A stretch of DNA of 64,000 nt from an uncultured Clostridium sp. (GCA_900554815.1 USIO01000004.1:1-64000), one strand, 5' to 3'; shown: positions 37,633-46,670, counted from the first letter of the stretch. The notes: a model not told the origin generated them from the letters alone. Numbers and translations are program-made.

Positions 37633-39179
37633 ATGTCATATTTGTAGTTTATTATGATATTATCTTCATTATCCACTTCGATACGGCTAATTACATCTGC
37701 CAGTTGTTCTTTAGTCCATTTTTTTACATCTGATACTTTTTTTGCTATTCTTTTAAATTCAGATTCTGATATTGCTACATTATTATTAATTTTTTGCTTT
37801 ATGTTATAAATCTTTTCATTTAATAAATCCCTTTTGCTTGTTTCCTGTTCATACATAACTTTAAAGTCACACTCTTGTATAATTTCATTTCTATAGTCTT
37901 TATACAAAGAAGATATTAATTTATTACACTTTTCTAATTGTTTTTCATTTATCTTTAATTCTCTTTCATATTGACTTATATCTCTGTTCTTGTATGACTT
38001 TTCAATTAATTCGGCTATATTATCACAATTCACAATGGTTTTGACTTTCTTGTTTAGATTACTTACTACTATTTGTGTGATAGATTGTAAATCTATCCCT
38101 TTATATCCTCTAACACAATATCCTTTTTTATGTAATATACTAGAGCAATATAATCTACTATATGAAATTGTTGTTCCATCTTTTCTATAACCAACCTTTA
38201 GTTGCATTGGCTCTCCACATTCCCTGCAATACACAATTCCATTTAAAATCCATTTATGTTTATGAGATTTAGCTCTTTGGTTTAAATTTATTCTGTTTTG
38301 TACTTCATCAAAAAGTTCTTGTGATATTATTGCCTTATGAGTATTATAAGCAATTTTCCATTCATCTCTAGGAACTTGTTTTACCTTTTTAGATTTATAA
38401 CTTAAATTAATTACTTTACCATACTCAGTATGTCCTAAATAAACCTTATTTTTTAATATTTTAGATATAGTGGAATAAGTCCAACCATAGTCACCATTTT
38501 TATTTTTTTCAAAACCGTTATAACTAGGGCAATATACCTTATCTTTTATTAGTTTTCTTGCTATTTCTCCCATTGTATCTCCCTTGTTATACATTTGAAA
38601 GATTTTTTTGACGACTTTAGCATCTTCTTCATTTACAACTAACCTATTTCTATCATTTTCATCTTTCATATATCCATACGGTGCTTTAGCTGCAACATAT
38701 AATCCTCTTTCTTTTCTTGCCCATACTCCACTTTTTACTTTTCTTGAAATATCTTTACTATACCAATCGTTAATTAAAGTTTTAAACCCAATCATATCAT
38801 TGTTTGATGATTTCAAATATGTATCAACATTGTCTAATATGGCAATATATCGAATATTTTTTTCCAAGAAAAATATTTCTATTAAATAATTTGCTTCAAA
38901 ATTATTTCTACTTAATCTTGACAAATCCTTTGTTATAACGCAATTAACTTCTTTTCTTTCTATATCATAAAGCATTCTTTGAAAATTTGGCCTATCTGTA
39001 TTTAATCCTGTATATCCATCATCAATATATAAATCATATAATTCAAAATCGTTTCCCAAAGACTTTATTTTTTCTTCAATAATACTCTTCTGGCTAACTA
39101 TACTATCACTTATTTCTTTATCTCCATCTTCAACAGATAATCTTAAATATCCTGCTACTTTGCATTTATTATTTTTCAC
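37614..39179 (-). CDS. Large serine recombinase A1
   Basis: The 521-aa protein has the same architecture: GYLRLSVEDGDKEISDSIVSQK (catalytic Ser), YIDDGYTGLNTDRPNFQRM, ITKDLSRLSRNN, a recombinase domain (YGYMKDENDRNRLVV...LKNKVYLGHTEYG), the zinc ribbon CRECGEPM and a coiled coil. It is encoded first in the two-gene unit, 10.4 kb from the cotJC start. Its relation to A2 is paralogous rather than duplicate. Which of the two acts on which att site is not visible. Confidence 0.93.
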   Translation of the reverse strand: MKNNKCKVAGYLRLSVEDGDKEISDSIVSQKSIIEEKIKSLGNDFELYDLYIDDGYTGLNTDRPNFQRMLYDIERKEVNCVITKDLSRLSRNNFEANYLIEIFFLEKNIRYIAILDNVDTYLKSSNNDMIGFKTLINDWYSKDISRKVKSGVWARKERGLYVAAKAPYGYMKDENDRNRLVVNEEDAKVVKKIFQMYNKGDTMGEIARKLIKDKVYCPSYNGFEKNKNGDYGWTYSTISKILKNKVYLGHTEYGKVINLSYKSKKVKQVPRDEWKIAYNTHKAIISQELFDEVQNRINLNQRAKSHKHKWILNGIVYCRECGEPMQLKVGYRKDGTTISYSRLYCSSILHKKGYCVRGYKGIDLQSITQIVVSNLNKKVKTIVNCDNIAELIEKSYKNRDISQYERELKINEKQLEKCNKLISSLYKDYRNEIIQECDFKVMYEQETSKRDLLNEKIYNIKQKINNNVAISESEFKRIAKKVSDVKKWTKEQLADVISRIEVDNEDNIIINYKYDIWELAE

Positions 39180-39246
39180 AATCTTGATTATCCTCCATAT
39201 TTAAAAGTCATATTATATGTATTTTTAAAACACATAGATATAATAT

Positions 39247-39405
39247 TTAATAATCTTCTCTTTGTAATTCTTCTAATCCGTATTGTACTATTAACTTTAT
39301 TAAATTTTCTTTACTTAATTTTTCATCTGTAACTTTTTCAATTACAGTATAGCTTTTCTTTTTTACTGTACATTTTTCTTTCTTTTCATTATTTTTACTT
39401 TCCAT
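39247..39405 (-). CDS. Small lysine-rich protein upstream of the recombinases
   Basis: The 52-aa protein is mostly charged (MESKNNEKKEKCTVKKKSYT) and ends in a helix NLIKLIVQYGLEELQRE. Short ORFs in this position are common in clostridial serine-recombinase elements. The ATG at 39405 is preferred over the longer frame that starts at 39441, but no strong RBS is seen. A role as a directionality factor is only a guess. Confidence 0.5.
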   Translation of the reverse strand: MESKNNEKKEKCTVKKKSYTVIEKVTDEKLSKENLIKLIVQYGLEELQREDY

Positions 39406-39477
39406 ATTAAATAATATGCTCTTGTATTTTATAAAATACATATGATAAAATAAGTTGTAGAAGGAGATGTGGTTACC

Positions 39478-40713
39478 TTGAAATTATTGTTTTATAGTAT
39501 AATATTTATTGAGGTTTTTACCATAATCTATAATTTAATTAAGTTTTTAATATTTAAAATTTATAACTATTCTTTCCAGAAAACATACGATTCAAAGTAT
39601 AATAATGATTTTCATCTATATGTTTTAATTCCATGCTATAAAGAAAAAAAAGTTATAAAAAATACAATCCAATATTTTTTAAAACTTATAAATAATAATT
39701 CTAATATAGATTTTTATATTATCACTACTCAAAAAGAAAAGGAAGAAAATCCTTCATTACAAACCACTTATGATTATATTTTAAATTTAAATATTAAAAG
39801 CAAAAAATTTCACATATTAAATTACCCTCACGTTAATGGTATGATGGCAGATCAATTAAATTATGCTATTAATAAAATATTAGAATCGCAAGACCTGCCA
39901 AAAGACAGAGTTTACTTTTCTATTTATAATGCTGATAGTCATCCAGATAGTTCTACTTTTATTGAACTGTTTAAGAAAATAAGTCAATACCATTTTCCAA
40001 AAGTAATTCAGCAATATAGTAATTACTTTTTAAATTATGAAGCACAAGATTTTATAATGCGAGGATTTTCAATCTATCAAACCGCTTTTGAATTTAGAAA
40101 TGGAGTAATTAATAATAATTTGTCCAAATTACTGTACTCTCACGTTGTTGGACATGGTTTAACTATCAGAGCAGATTACATTACCAGTATTGGAGGATTT
40201 ACTTCTAAATTCTGGTGCGAAGATATATATCTAACAGGATTAATACATAATAGCAATGAAAAAATATTATCTTTAAAATCGTTTGATAATGCAGAAAATC
40301 CAACAAATTTAAAGGTTCAAATTGTTCAAAATGCTGTATGGTTTAAAACTGCATCTCATCATTTTAGTATTTTTAAAGATATTCAAAGGCATAATAACCT
40401 ATCGCTAAATGGATTGATTTGGTTATTACACGAATTAAGAGCATCTTTCATTTGGATTTTTATGCCACTTTTTATACTTTATACTTTTGTATATCCTATA
40501 ATATCACAGAACTATAAGCTTTTACTTTTAGCTATAATTACCTATTTTGTATTTATTTTTGTAAATTATTTTTTAAATTTATTAGTAGTAAATTTTAAAA
40601 GATTTCATAATTACATTAAAAATTATTTTTCAACATGCTTAGCAGTTCTGCTTACATGTATAGGACCAATTTATTCTTTATTTTTAAAAGAAAAAATAAA
40701 AACTGAAAGATGA
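39478..40713 (+). CDS. Membrane glycosyltransferase (GT2-like)
   Basis: An N-terminal helix is followed by a GT-A domain (LYVLIPCYKEKKVIKNTI, acidic motif YNADSHPD, GHGLTIRADYITSIGGF, and an ED motif in WCEDIYLTG), then four C-terminal helices, the layout of processive or lipid-linked family 2 transferases. TTG at 39478 lies 11 nt after AAGGAG; a GTG at 39469 is too close to that motif. It is divergent from the recombinases within element A. It may alter the cell surface, for example phage receptors. The product is unknown. Confidence 0.75.
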   Translation: MKLLFYSIIFIEVFTIIYNLIKFLIFKIYNYSFQKTYDSKYNNDFHLYVLIPCYKEKKVIKNTIQYFLKLINNNSNIDFYIITTQKEKEENPSLQTTYDYILNLNIKSKKFHILNYPHVNGMMADQLNYAINKILESQDLPKDRVYFSIYNADSHPDSSTFIELFKKISQYHFPKVIQQYSNYFLNYEAQDFIMRGFSIYQTAFEFRNGVINNNLSKLLYSHVVGHGLTIRADYITSIGGFTSKFWCEDIYLTGLIHNSNEKILSLKSFDNAENPTNLKVQIVQNAVWFKTASHHFSIFKDIQRHNNLSLNGLIWLLHELRASFIWIFMPLFILYTFVYPIISQNYKLLLLAIITYFVFIFVNYFLNLLVVNFKRFHNYIKNYFSTCLAVLLTCIGPIYSLFLKEKIKTER

Positions 40714-40763
40714 ATAAATTGCCCTAAAATAATTTCACCATATTTTAGAACAATTTATTAACT

Positions 40764-40793
40764 TCAAGGGTAAAACACGGGTTTTACCCTTGA
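40764..40793. terminator. Bidirectional hairpin between convergent cargo genes
   Basis: The perfect 13-bp arms TCAAGGGTAAAAC / GTTTTACCCTTGA flank an ACGG loop. The T-tract is weak. Confidence 0.6.
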
Positions 40794-40797
40794 ATAA

Positions 40798-41673
40798 TTA
40801 AATTTTCCAATCTTCTATTATTTGCTTATCTATTTTTAAATTGCCATATCCAACTCCTAGTTTTCTTTCTCTTTTTCTCTCTCCATGACAATCGGAGCCA
40901 CCTGACATTAATAAATTATTATTCTTGCAATATTCTTCTAAGATTTCAATTTGATTTTTAGTAAATGAGCTATGATATACTTCTACTCCATCTAGTAATC
41001 CTTTTTCAACTATTTTATTTAAATATTCAATATGATTATCTAATTGATATTTATATAAATGTGCTAAAAATATTTTTCCATTATGCTCATGAATGAATTT
41101 ATTTAAAAATTCTAAGGTTGGCATTTGCTTACTAAAATCTCTATATAAAATAAAATTTTTATCCACAGTACAAGTTCTAAAAAATAAACCTTTATCTTGC
41201 CATTGTTCTTCTGTAAAAAATTTCTTATTTTCTTCAAATTTAATTATACTATAATATATTACATCTACAGGATATTCTTTATCTGGATTGTATTTCAAAT
41301 TATTTTCAATTCTTATCTTTTTACTATTGCAAATATTTACTAAATCATTAAATTCCTCTATTAATCTATTTCTATTTTTCTCTGCTGTATAATAGTTCTC
41401 TAACCATTCATTAACTGGATGTAAGTCAAAATTGTACGCTAAGGTTTCAATTTTTATTCCATCAAAAACACAGTTTAATTCTACACCATTAATTAATTTT
41501 CCTTTAAATATTTTTTGCAAGTTTTTATTTTTTTCTATCTCTATATATGCTTTCACTGTATCATGATCCGTTATAGAAAATACTTCTAATCCTAATTTTT
41601 CAGCTTTCTCTAATAATTCTTTTGTGCTCCACGTTCCATCTGAGTTAGTTGTATGTGAATGTAAATCAATCAT
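40798..41673 (-). CDS. PHP-domain phosphoesterase (element A)
   Basis: The 291-aa metal-dependent phosphoesterase has PHP motif I (MIDLHSHTTNSDGTW), motif II (SITDHDTVKAY), the region GVELNC and the C-terminal motif GGSDCHG. PHP proteins of this size hydrolyse nucleotides or sugar phosphates. Its stop-to-start junction with the P-loop kinase upstream overlaps by one base at 41673, so the two are co-translated. A full-length homologue with the same neighbour type lies in element B (45766-46650). Confidence 0.85.
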   Translation of the reverse strand: MIDLHSHTTNSDGTWSTKELLEKAEKLGLEVFSITDHDTVKAYIEIEKNKNLQKIFKGKLINGVELNCVFDGIKIETLAYNFDLHPVNEWLENYYTAEKNRNRLIEEFNDLVNICNSKKIRIENNLKYNPDKEYPVDVIYYSIIKFEENKKFFTEEQWQDKGLFFRTCTVDKNFILYRDFSKQMPTLEFLNKFIHEHNGKIFLAHLYKYQLDNHIEYLNKIVEKGLLDGVEVYHSSFTKNQIEILEEYCKNNNLLMSGGSDCHGERKRERKLGVGYGNLKIDKQIIEDWKI

Positions 41674-42353
41674 TATTTTTCTCCCTTATCATATACTTTT
41701 AATTGTAATTTTAATAAATTGCAAACCGCTTCTAATACTTGCTGCCTTGTCATATTGTTTGTATTAACCAAACATACCTTATCTATATTTTCTGGAACAC
41801 ACATTTTTCTAAAAAATTCAATTTGTTTACCTATTAAACTTTCCTCTATCCAATCAGTTTCCGATAGTAGCTGTCCTCTTTCTTGATGTCTTGATTTGTT
41901 TCTTCTTTTTATTTCTTCATAATTAGCTTGTAACCATATATATTTATCAGGAAGGCTTATTTTCATCTTTCTTGCATAAGATATAAATTTTTTATATAAA
42001 ATTTGGGCGTTATTATAAATTCCATTCCAACCATTTATACTTTCAAAAGAATAGGCAACAGATAAAATTTCTAATACCCCTCTATCCATAAAAACAGTCT
42101 TTCCTTGCTCTGCGAGTTTGTTTGCTTCAATCAGCCTATCTAACTCTAATCTAAAAAAGAATTTTTGATTTTCTTTTTCCTCTTCTGCATTTTTAGGAAT
42201 TGGTGGAATATGTGGATACCTTTCTATGTTTAATCTAGCAAAAAGACTTGCACCTAGGACTGTAGAAATATTTTGAACAGCTTTCTCTAAATTCTCACAT
42301 AGGGTCGTTTTTCCTGCGTTAGATGTACCGTCAATTACAATTATTCTTCCCAT
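41673..42353 (-). CDS. P-loop nucleoside/nucleotide kinase-like protein (element A)
   Basis: Walker A is GTSNAGKTT in MGRIIVIDGTSNAGKTTL. The text VFMDRGVLEILSVAYSF and NKSRHQERGQLLSETDWIEE (lid-like) fits the deoxynucleoside/thymidylate kinase superfamily or a small-molecule phosphotransferase. Its length is 226 aa. It sits between a deoxyribosyltransferase-like gene and the PHP gene, so a nucleotide-based substrate is plausible but not proved. Confidence 0.75.
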   Translation of the reverse strand: MGRIIVIDGTSNAGKTTLCENLEKAVQNISTVLGASLFARLNIERYPHIPPIPKNAEEEKENQKFFFRLELDRLIEANKLAEQGKTVFMDRGVLEILSVAYSFESINGWNGIYNNAQILYKKFISYARKMKISLPDKYIWLQANYEEIKRRNKSRHQERGQLLSETDWIEESLIGKQIEFFRKMCVPENIDKVCLVNTNNMTRQQVLEAVCNLLKLQLKVYDKGEK

Positions 42354-42363
42354 TACATACTCC

Positions 42364-42789
42364 TTAAAATTCTTGTAGCATTTTTTCTAATTCATCTAGA
42401 TTTCTTGCTATTTTAAAATCCATACATCCTTCTATCATTAAATTATCATCTCCTGTATAATCTAATGCCCTAGTATCAGTCTTAAATCCAATAGCTCTTT
42501 TCCCCCATGCATATGCCATCCCTAATTCTACGCATCCGCCTTCATCTGGAACTCTTCCATTTAAATCAAAGATTAGTAAGTCAGATTTTTTTATAAATTC
42601 TACATCTCCCTCAAATATTTTTTTATTAATTTCTAATTTATTAGATTCGTTTATCATATCATATGCTAGCCCAGATTCATCTTGTGGTAAATATACTTCA
42701 TATCCTTTACTTTCTAACCATTTTTTCATTTCTGCGTTTCTTTTTAGCTCCATATCATTAAATAGCGGAGCTGCATAATAAATTTTCAT
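42364..42789 (-). CDS. Nucleoside 2-deoxyribosyltransferase-like protein
   Basis: The 141-aa protein has the family opening IYYAAPLFNDMELKRNAEM, the middle DLLIFDLNGRVPDEGGCVELGMAYAWGK with the catalytic-type acidic residues, and DNLMIEGC. Members swap bases on deoxyribose or cleave nucleotide glycosidic bonds. It is encoded just ahead of the kinase, consistent with a nucleotide-handling cassette. Confidence 0.85.
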   Translation of the reverse strand: MKIYYAAPLFNDMELKRNAEMKKWLESKGYEVYLPQDESGLAYDMINESNKLEINKKIFEGDVEFIKKSDLLIFDLNGRVPDEGGCVELGMAYAWGKRAIGFKTDTRALDYTGDDNLMIEGCMDFKIARNLDELEKMLQEF

Positions 42790-42803
42790 AAACTTGATCC
42801 TTT

Positions 42804-43472
42804 CTATAAAATTCTATATTTTATTCCATTATCATAAGTATCTATATTTTCCTTTTTCTTTATAAAATTAATAATTTTATATGTAATAGGTGTTAAAATT
42901 ATTTCCAAAAATACTTTTAAAATAAATGTATTAATAATTAGAAATATCATTGTTTGTAAATCTAAGCTATTTATAAATACAATTGGTATAAATATTAACG
43001 TATCTAGACCTTCTCCCACTAAAGTCGAACCTATAGTTCTTAATGCCAAATATTTTCCCTCTGTTTTTACTTTCATTTTTGACATTACAATAGAATTTGC
43101 AAAATTTCCAACTAAAAATGCTATAAATGACGCAATTAAAATTCTTGGCGTACCTCCTAGAATATTAGCTAATTCTTCTTGCATTTCAAATAAATCACTT
43201 GATGGTAATACAATTGTAATTTTAAAAATTATAATCATTAATAGATTGCAAAAAAATGATGTCCATATTATTAGTTTTGACTTATTAAATCCATAAACTT
43301 CTGTAAATACATCATTTAATATATATGTAATTGGAAATAGTATGTCGCCTGCTGTAAATATTAGGCCTAATATATTTATTGTCTTTACAGTAATTATGTT
43401 AGATGTTAATAAACATGTAATATTTATAGTACATAAAATAATAAAAATTTTTGAATACTCTTCTTTTTTCAT
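42804..43472 (-). CDS. VUT-family (YhhQ-like) membrane transporter
   Basis: Six hydrophobic helices carry the family text ILFPITYILNDVFTEVYGFNKSK and RTIGSTLVGEGLDTLIFIPIVF. Characterised members import queuosine precursors (preQ0, preQ1 or queuine). It overlaps the upstream gene by 4 bp. It belongs to the same five-gene minus-strand cassette as the deoxyribosyltransferase-like protein, so together they may salvage a modified base; this is an inference. Confidence 0.85.
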   Translation of the reverse strand: MKKEEYSKIFIILCTINITCLLTSNIITVKTINILGLIFTAGDILFPITYILNDVFTEVYGFNKSKLIIWTSFFCNLLMIIIFKITIVLPSSDLFEMQEELANILGGTPRILIASFIAFLVGNFANSIVMSKMKVKTEGKYLALRTIGSTLVGEGLDTLIFIPIVFINSLDLQTMIFLIINTFILKVFLEIILTPITYKIINFIKKKENIDTYDNGIKYRIL

Positions 43473-44107
43473 AATAACCTCTTAATTATTTCTTTATCAA
43501 TTATTTTAGCATAGTCTTGATTAAATCCTCTATTGATAAAAAAATCTTTTCCATAATTTGCATCAAGCAAATCAAATATTGCAAAATGTATTTTTAAATT
43601 TAAATACAAAGCTATAGATAGTCTATGTGCTCCATCTATTATTTCACCATTTTTAGTTACTGGAATAATTGTTTTATCTATTCCTTCCTTTTTTACACTA
43701 TCAATTAAATTGTTAAAACTTTTTATGAAATCATTTGGATTATTTTTTCTTCCATCTGGTTCCATAAAATGATTAAAACTTTTTATGTGATCTAAATAAA
43801 CCTTTTTTGTAAAGTCGAAATTACTTTTAGTCATATATGCTTGTACGTAATAATATTTAATAAATACATCATACCTATATTGACTTACTAAATTAATAGG
43901 CATTGTTTCAAAAATTCTTATTTTATTTCTTTTTGGTAATAGTGAAAATATATAACTGTTATCTATTAATTTATATAATTGTTTGTAATTAATAGTTTTT
44001 ATGTATTTACTATTTCTTATTGGCATTCCCTTAGAATTTTTATTTTCATCTATTAATTTTTCGAACTTTATTTTTCCCATTCCTTTTATTTCAATTTCAT
44101 TACTCAT
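43469..44107 (-). CDS. ParB/sulfiredoxin-like nuclease-fold protein
   Basis: In this 212-aa protein the segment TIIPVTKNGEIIDGAHRLSIALYL (about 160-185) matches the ParB/Srx core, with the GxHR-type motif as GAHR. The N-terminal half is basic and unassigned (YIKTINYKQLYKLIDNSY). Free-standing ParB/Srx domains can be NTP-binding, kinase-like or nuclease-like. It is the first gene of the element A cargo operon. No firm function is assigned. Confidence 0.6.
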   Translation of the reverse strand: MSNEIEIKGMGKIKFEKLIDENKNSKGMPIRNSKYIKTINYKQLYKLIDNSYIFSLLPKRNKIRIFETMPINLVSQYRYDVFIKYYYVQAYMTKSNFDFTKKVYLDHIKSFNHFMEPDGRKNNPNDFIKSFNNLIDSVKKEGIDKTIIPVTKNGEIIDGAHRLSIALYLNLKIHFAIFDLLDANYGKDFFINRGFNQDYAKIIDKEIIKRLL

Positions 44108-44259
44108 ATTTATTTTATTTTTATCCTATAATAATTTTCTATTATAATATCAATCTTTACATTAAATTACAATCATTTTTTAGTATTTTATGTCTTTTCT
44201 GACCTATATGTATGTAACATTGTTTCTAATTTAGACTTTTATTTAATGTTTTGCATTAT

Positions 44260-44274
44260 TCTTGCCTTTTGCTC
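44260..44274 (-). repeat. Attachment-site core of element A, copy next to the cotJC middle segment
   Basis: This is the second copy of the 15-bp core GAGCAAAAGGCAAGA. On the minus strand the following bases read ata atg caa, element sequence that replaces the gct acc tac of the intact gene. Confidence 0.88.
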
Positions 44275-44376
44275 TGCTGCTAAATCTTCTTGTAAATTTG
44301 CAATAGGGTCTCCTTTACAAGCTATATATGCTGCTGTAAATGGAGTACCAGCTGCTGATTGTGGATATATATCTAC
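44260..44376 (-). CDS. cotJC: cotJC, middle segment stranded between two elements
   Basis: Only 117 bp of host gene survive here. They encode VDIYPQSAAGTPFT and AYIACKGDPIANLQEDLAAEQKAR, the central part of CotJC that carries the manganese-ligand type AEQKAR helix. Both ends switch abruptly to unrelated sequence. It fits exactly, in order and in frame, between the 5' segment at 49.5 kb and the 3' segment at 36.0 kb. Confidence 0.9.
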
Positions 44377-44561
44377 CCCATGTGGTGTGTGTTTTTAAAA
44401 ACACTATATGTAAAAGTATAAATATCTATTTTATTGTTTTTAATTGATTTATTTTATGATTATGGTATAATTAAATTGTTCTAATATTTATTATAAAAAT
44501 AGATAAAATGAGAAGAAAGGAGCATATAATATATTTTATTTTATAAATATATATTATATAT

Positions 44562-44771
44562 ATGAGGATAATGGAGAAATTCCTAGTTGAGGAAGCGCTA
44601 TATATTATTCAACTAAAAATTGCAAAGGAAATAAAAGAAAATAGAATTCTAGAATTTAATGAATTCAAAAATAAAATTAATGATTTACAAAAGGAAAAAG
44701 AAAAAATATATCAAGGCGATATAAAAACAATAAATAAAGTATTAAGTAAATATTTAAACGAAGTAAAGTAG
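44562..44771 (+). CDS. Small helical protein, possible partner of the zeta-like kinase
   Basis: This 69-aa, highly charged, predominantly helical protein (EEALYIIQLKIAKEIKENRI, FKNKINDLQKEKEKIYQ) ends 11 nt before the zeta-like gene. Position and size suggest an antitoxin. The first ATG is taken, but no good RBS precedes it; an ATG at 44571 is also possible. Confidence 0.55.
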   Translation: MRIMEKFLVEEALYIIQLKIAKEIKENRILEFNEFKNKINDLQKEKEKIYQGDIKTINKVLSKYLNEVK

Positions 44772-44782
44772 AGGAATAAAAA

Positions 44783-45742
44783 ATGAAAAATAAATATAAA
44801 CTAACCTCAGAACAGTTTAACAGGAACTTAAAGATGGCAGAATTAGCAATTTTTATGAAAGGAAAGAGTGTAGAAGAAGGAAAACAACCATATTCAGTAT
44901 ATATTGTAGCTCAACCAGGAGCTGGCAAAACCGGATTAAGAGCTTTTGTTGAATCTAATTTTCAAGAAGAAAGAGCAAAATATCCATTCATTGAATTTAA
45001 TCCAGATGAAGTTGCAATATATCATGAATATTATAGAGAAATATTAAGAGATTTTCCTTTAGAATCATATAAAATGTTACAAGAATTTGTTTCGCCAGCA
45101 TTAGATAACTATTTAAAGCCTAAAGCCATAAAATTAAGGAATAATATTATACAAGAAGGAACACTGGCGAATACACAAGCATATATTGATATTTTAAGAT
45201 TTCAAAAAAATGGTGGAACTGCACAAATAGGAGAATTAAGGAAAGATGGGAGGCGAAAGCTAGAAACAGTTAATGGAGGATATTATATAGATATTAATTT
45301 GCTTGCTGTCCATCGATATGAAAGTTTATTATCTTCCTATGAGAGGGAACAATATTTTAGAGAAGCTGGATTGCCTCCAAGGGCTGTAACTGCCGAAAAT
45401 CACGACAGAGCATATACTAAGATTCTAGACACAATAGAAATAATAGAACAAGAACATTTATATGATAGAATTAGAATTTATATGAGAGGAGAAAATGAAC
45501 ATTTACCAAAACTAATATTTGATTCAAATGAAGATAGCAGAGAAAAAAGTATAAGACAACTAATAATAGATGCAAGAAAACAAAATGAAATAGAACTACT
45601 TAAAAATCGAAAAGAATTTTTGAGACGTATAAAAGATTTAAACGAAAGAGCAATACAATCTGGAATTCCAGAACAAGTTAGAAAAATTGAAGTATTAAAA
45701 AACGAATTTTTAAATGAACTAGAACAATCTTACGAAAAATAA
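44783..45742 (+). CDS. Zeta-toxin-like P-loop kinase
   Basis: The 319-aa protein has Walker A QPGAGKTG preceded by YSVYIVAQ, a following NPDEVAIYHEYYREIL (the catalytic Asp position of zeta kinases) and NIIQEGTLANTQAYIDILRF. Zeta toxins phosphorylate UDP-N-acetylglucosamine and block cell-wall synthesis; related proteins use other small molecules. The RBS is AGAGGAA. A PHP phosphoesterase follows 23 nt on, an uncommon partner. Confidence 0.85.
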   Translation: MKNKYKLTSEQFNRNLKMAELAIFMKGKSVEEGKQPYSVYIVAQPGAGKTGLRAFVESNFQEERAKYPFIEFNPDEVAIYHEYYREILRDFPLESYKMLQEFVSPALDNYLKPKAIKLRNNIIQEGTLANTQAYIDILRFQKNGGTAQIGELRKDGRRKLETVNGGYYIDINLLAVHRYESLLSSYEREQYFREAGLPPRAVTAENHDRAYTKILDTIEIIEQEHLYDRIRIYMRGENEHLPKLIFDSNEDSREKSIRQLIIDARKQNEIELLKNRKEFLRRIKDLNERAIQSGIPEQVRKIEVLKNEFLNELEQSYEK

Positions 45743-45765
45743 ATACAAAATTAAGGAGAATAATA

Positions 45766-46650
45766 ATGATAGATTTACATATTCATACAACATATTCTGA
45801 TGGAGCAGATAGTTTAATAGAAGTATTAAAAAAAGCAGACCAATTTAAATTGGAATATATCTCGATAACAGATCACGACACTTGCAAATCATATGAAGAG
45901 TTATCAAATTTAGAAGTCAATAAATATTATAGGGGCAAGATAATACCAGGAGTAGAAATAAAATGTGCATATAATCATAGACTAATAGAAATATTAGGAT
46001 ATTATGTTGACACTAAAATAATAAACAAATTCATGGAAGAATACCACAAAACAAATTCGAAAGAAAAATTACAACAAAAATATTTTGATATATTATATGA
46101 AAGATGTAAAGAAATGGGGCTTGCTATGTCTGACAAAGAAGATGTAGAGTTTTATAGCAAAAAAGATTGGGCAAGCCTTAAAATATACCAAGAAATAAAA
46201 TCACATAAACAAAATGAGTCTAAGCTACCAAAAGATTTATGGAGCGAGTTTACAATCTTTTCTAAAAAATATTGTGGAGATACAAATTTTAAGCTATATA
46301 TTGACAAAAGTAAAGATTATTTATCTATTCAAGAAACAATAGATTTAATAAAAAGAGCAGGAGGGCTAGTTTTTTTACCACATGTTTTTATTTACAAATG
46401 GGCTAAGAATAAAATACAATTATTAAATACTTTAGTAGATACTTATAACATAGATGGCATAGAGTGTATGCATAGTGAGTTCTCAGAAGAAGAAATTAAA
46501 TATTTACTAAAATATGCAAAAAATAAAAATTATTATATAAGTGGTGGAAGTGATTACCATGGGGCAAATAAACCAGGAATAGAAATGGCAGTTGGAAAAG
46601 GAAATTTAAATATTACATCAGATTTAATAAAAGACTGGGCAAAATTTTAA
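45766..46650 (+). CDS. PHP-domain phosphoesterase (element B)
   Basis: The 294-aa protein aligns end to end with the PHP protein of element A: MIDLHIHTTYSDGADS, ISITDHDTCKSYEEL, GVEIKC, LPHVF versus LAHLY, GIECMHSEF versus GVEVYHSSF, GGSDYHG, and a final DLIKDWAKF versus QIIEDWKI. Metal-binding His and Asp residues are intact. It is probably co-transcribed with the zeta-like kinase and closed by a terminator. Confidence 0.85.
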   Translation: MIDLHIHTTYSDGADSLIEVLKKADQFKLEYISITDHDTCKSYEELSNLEVNKYYRGKIIPGVEIKCAYNHRLIEILGYYVDTKIINKFMEEYHKTNSKEKLQQKYFDILYERCKEMGLAMSDKEDVEFYSKKDWASLKIYQEIKSHKQNESKLPKDLWSEFTIFSKKYCGDTNFKLYIDKSKDYLSIQETIDLIKRAGGLVFLPHVFIYKWAKNKIQLLNTLVDTYNIDGIECMHSEFSEEEIKYLLKYAKNKNYYISGGSDYHGANKPGIEMAVGKGNLNITSDLIKDWAKF

Positions 46651-46670
46651 ATATTTATTATGAAATAAAA

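Larger units (their letters stand above)
36025..44274. mobile_element. Serine-recombinase element A inserted in cotJC (about 8.2 kb)
   Basis: The element is bounded by direct copies of a 15-bp sequence (36025-36039 and 44260-44274), which is also the cotJC coding sequence for EQKAR. The unit length is 8,235 bp. Two tandem large serine recombinases lie at the edge next to the 36-kb end; cargo is a glycosyltransferase, a PHP phosphoesterase, a P-loop kinase, a nucleoside deoxyribosyltransferase-like protein, a VUT transporter and a ParB/Srx-like protein. No conjugation or capsid genes are present, so it is an integrative element moved by its recombinases only. Excision would rejoin two cotJC segments exactly in frame. 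Confidence 0.88.

Noticed and set aside
37990..38889. Plus-strand open frames inside the recombinase genes
   Set aside because: They are antisense to clearly conserved recombinase domains and lack RBS or family features.
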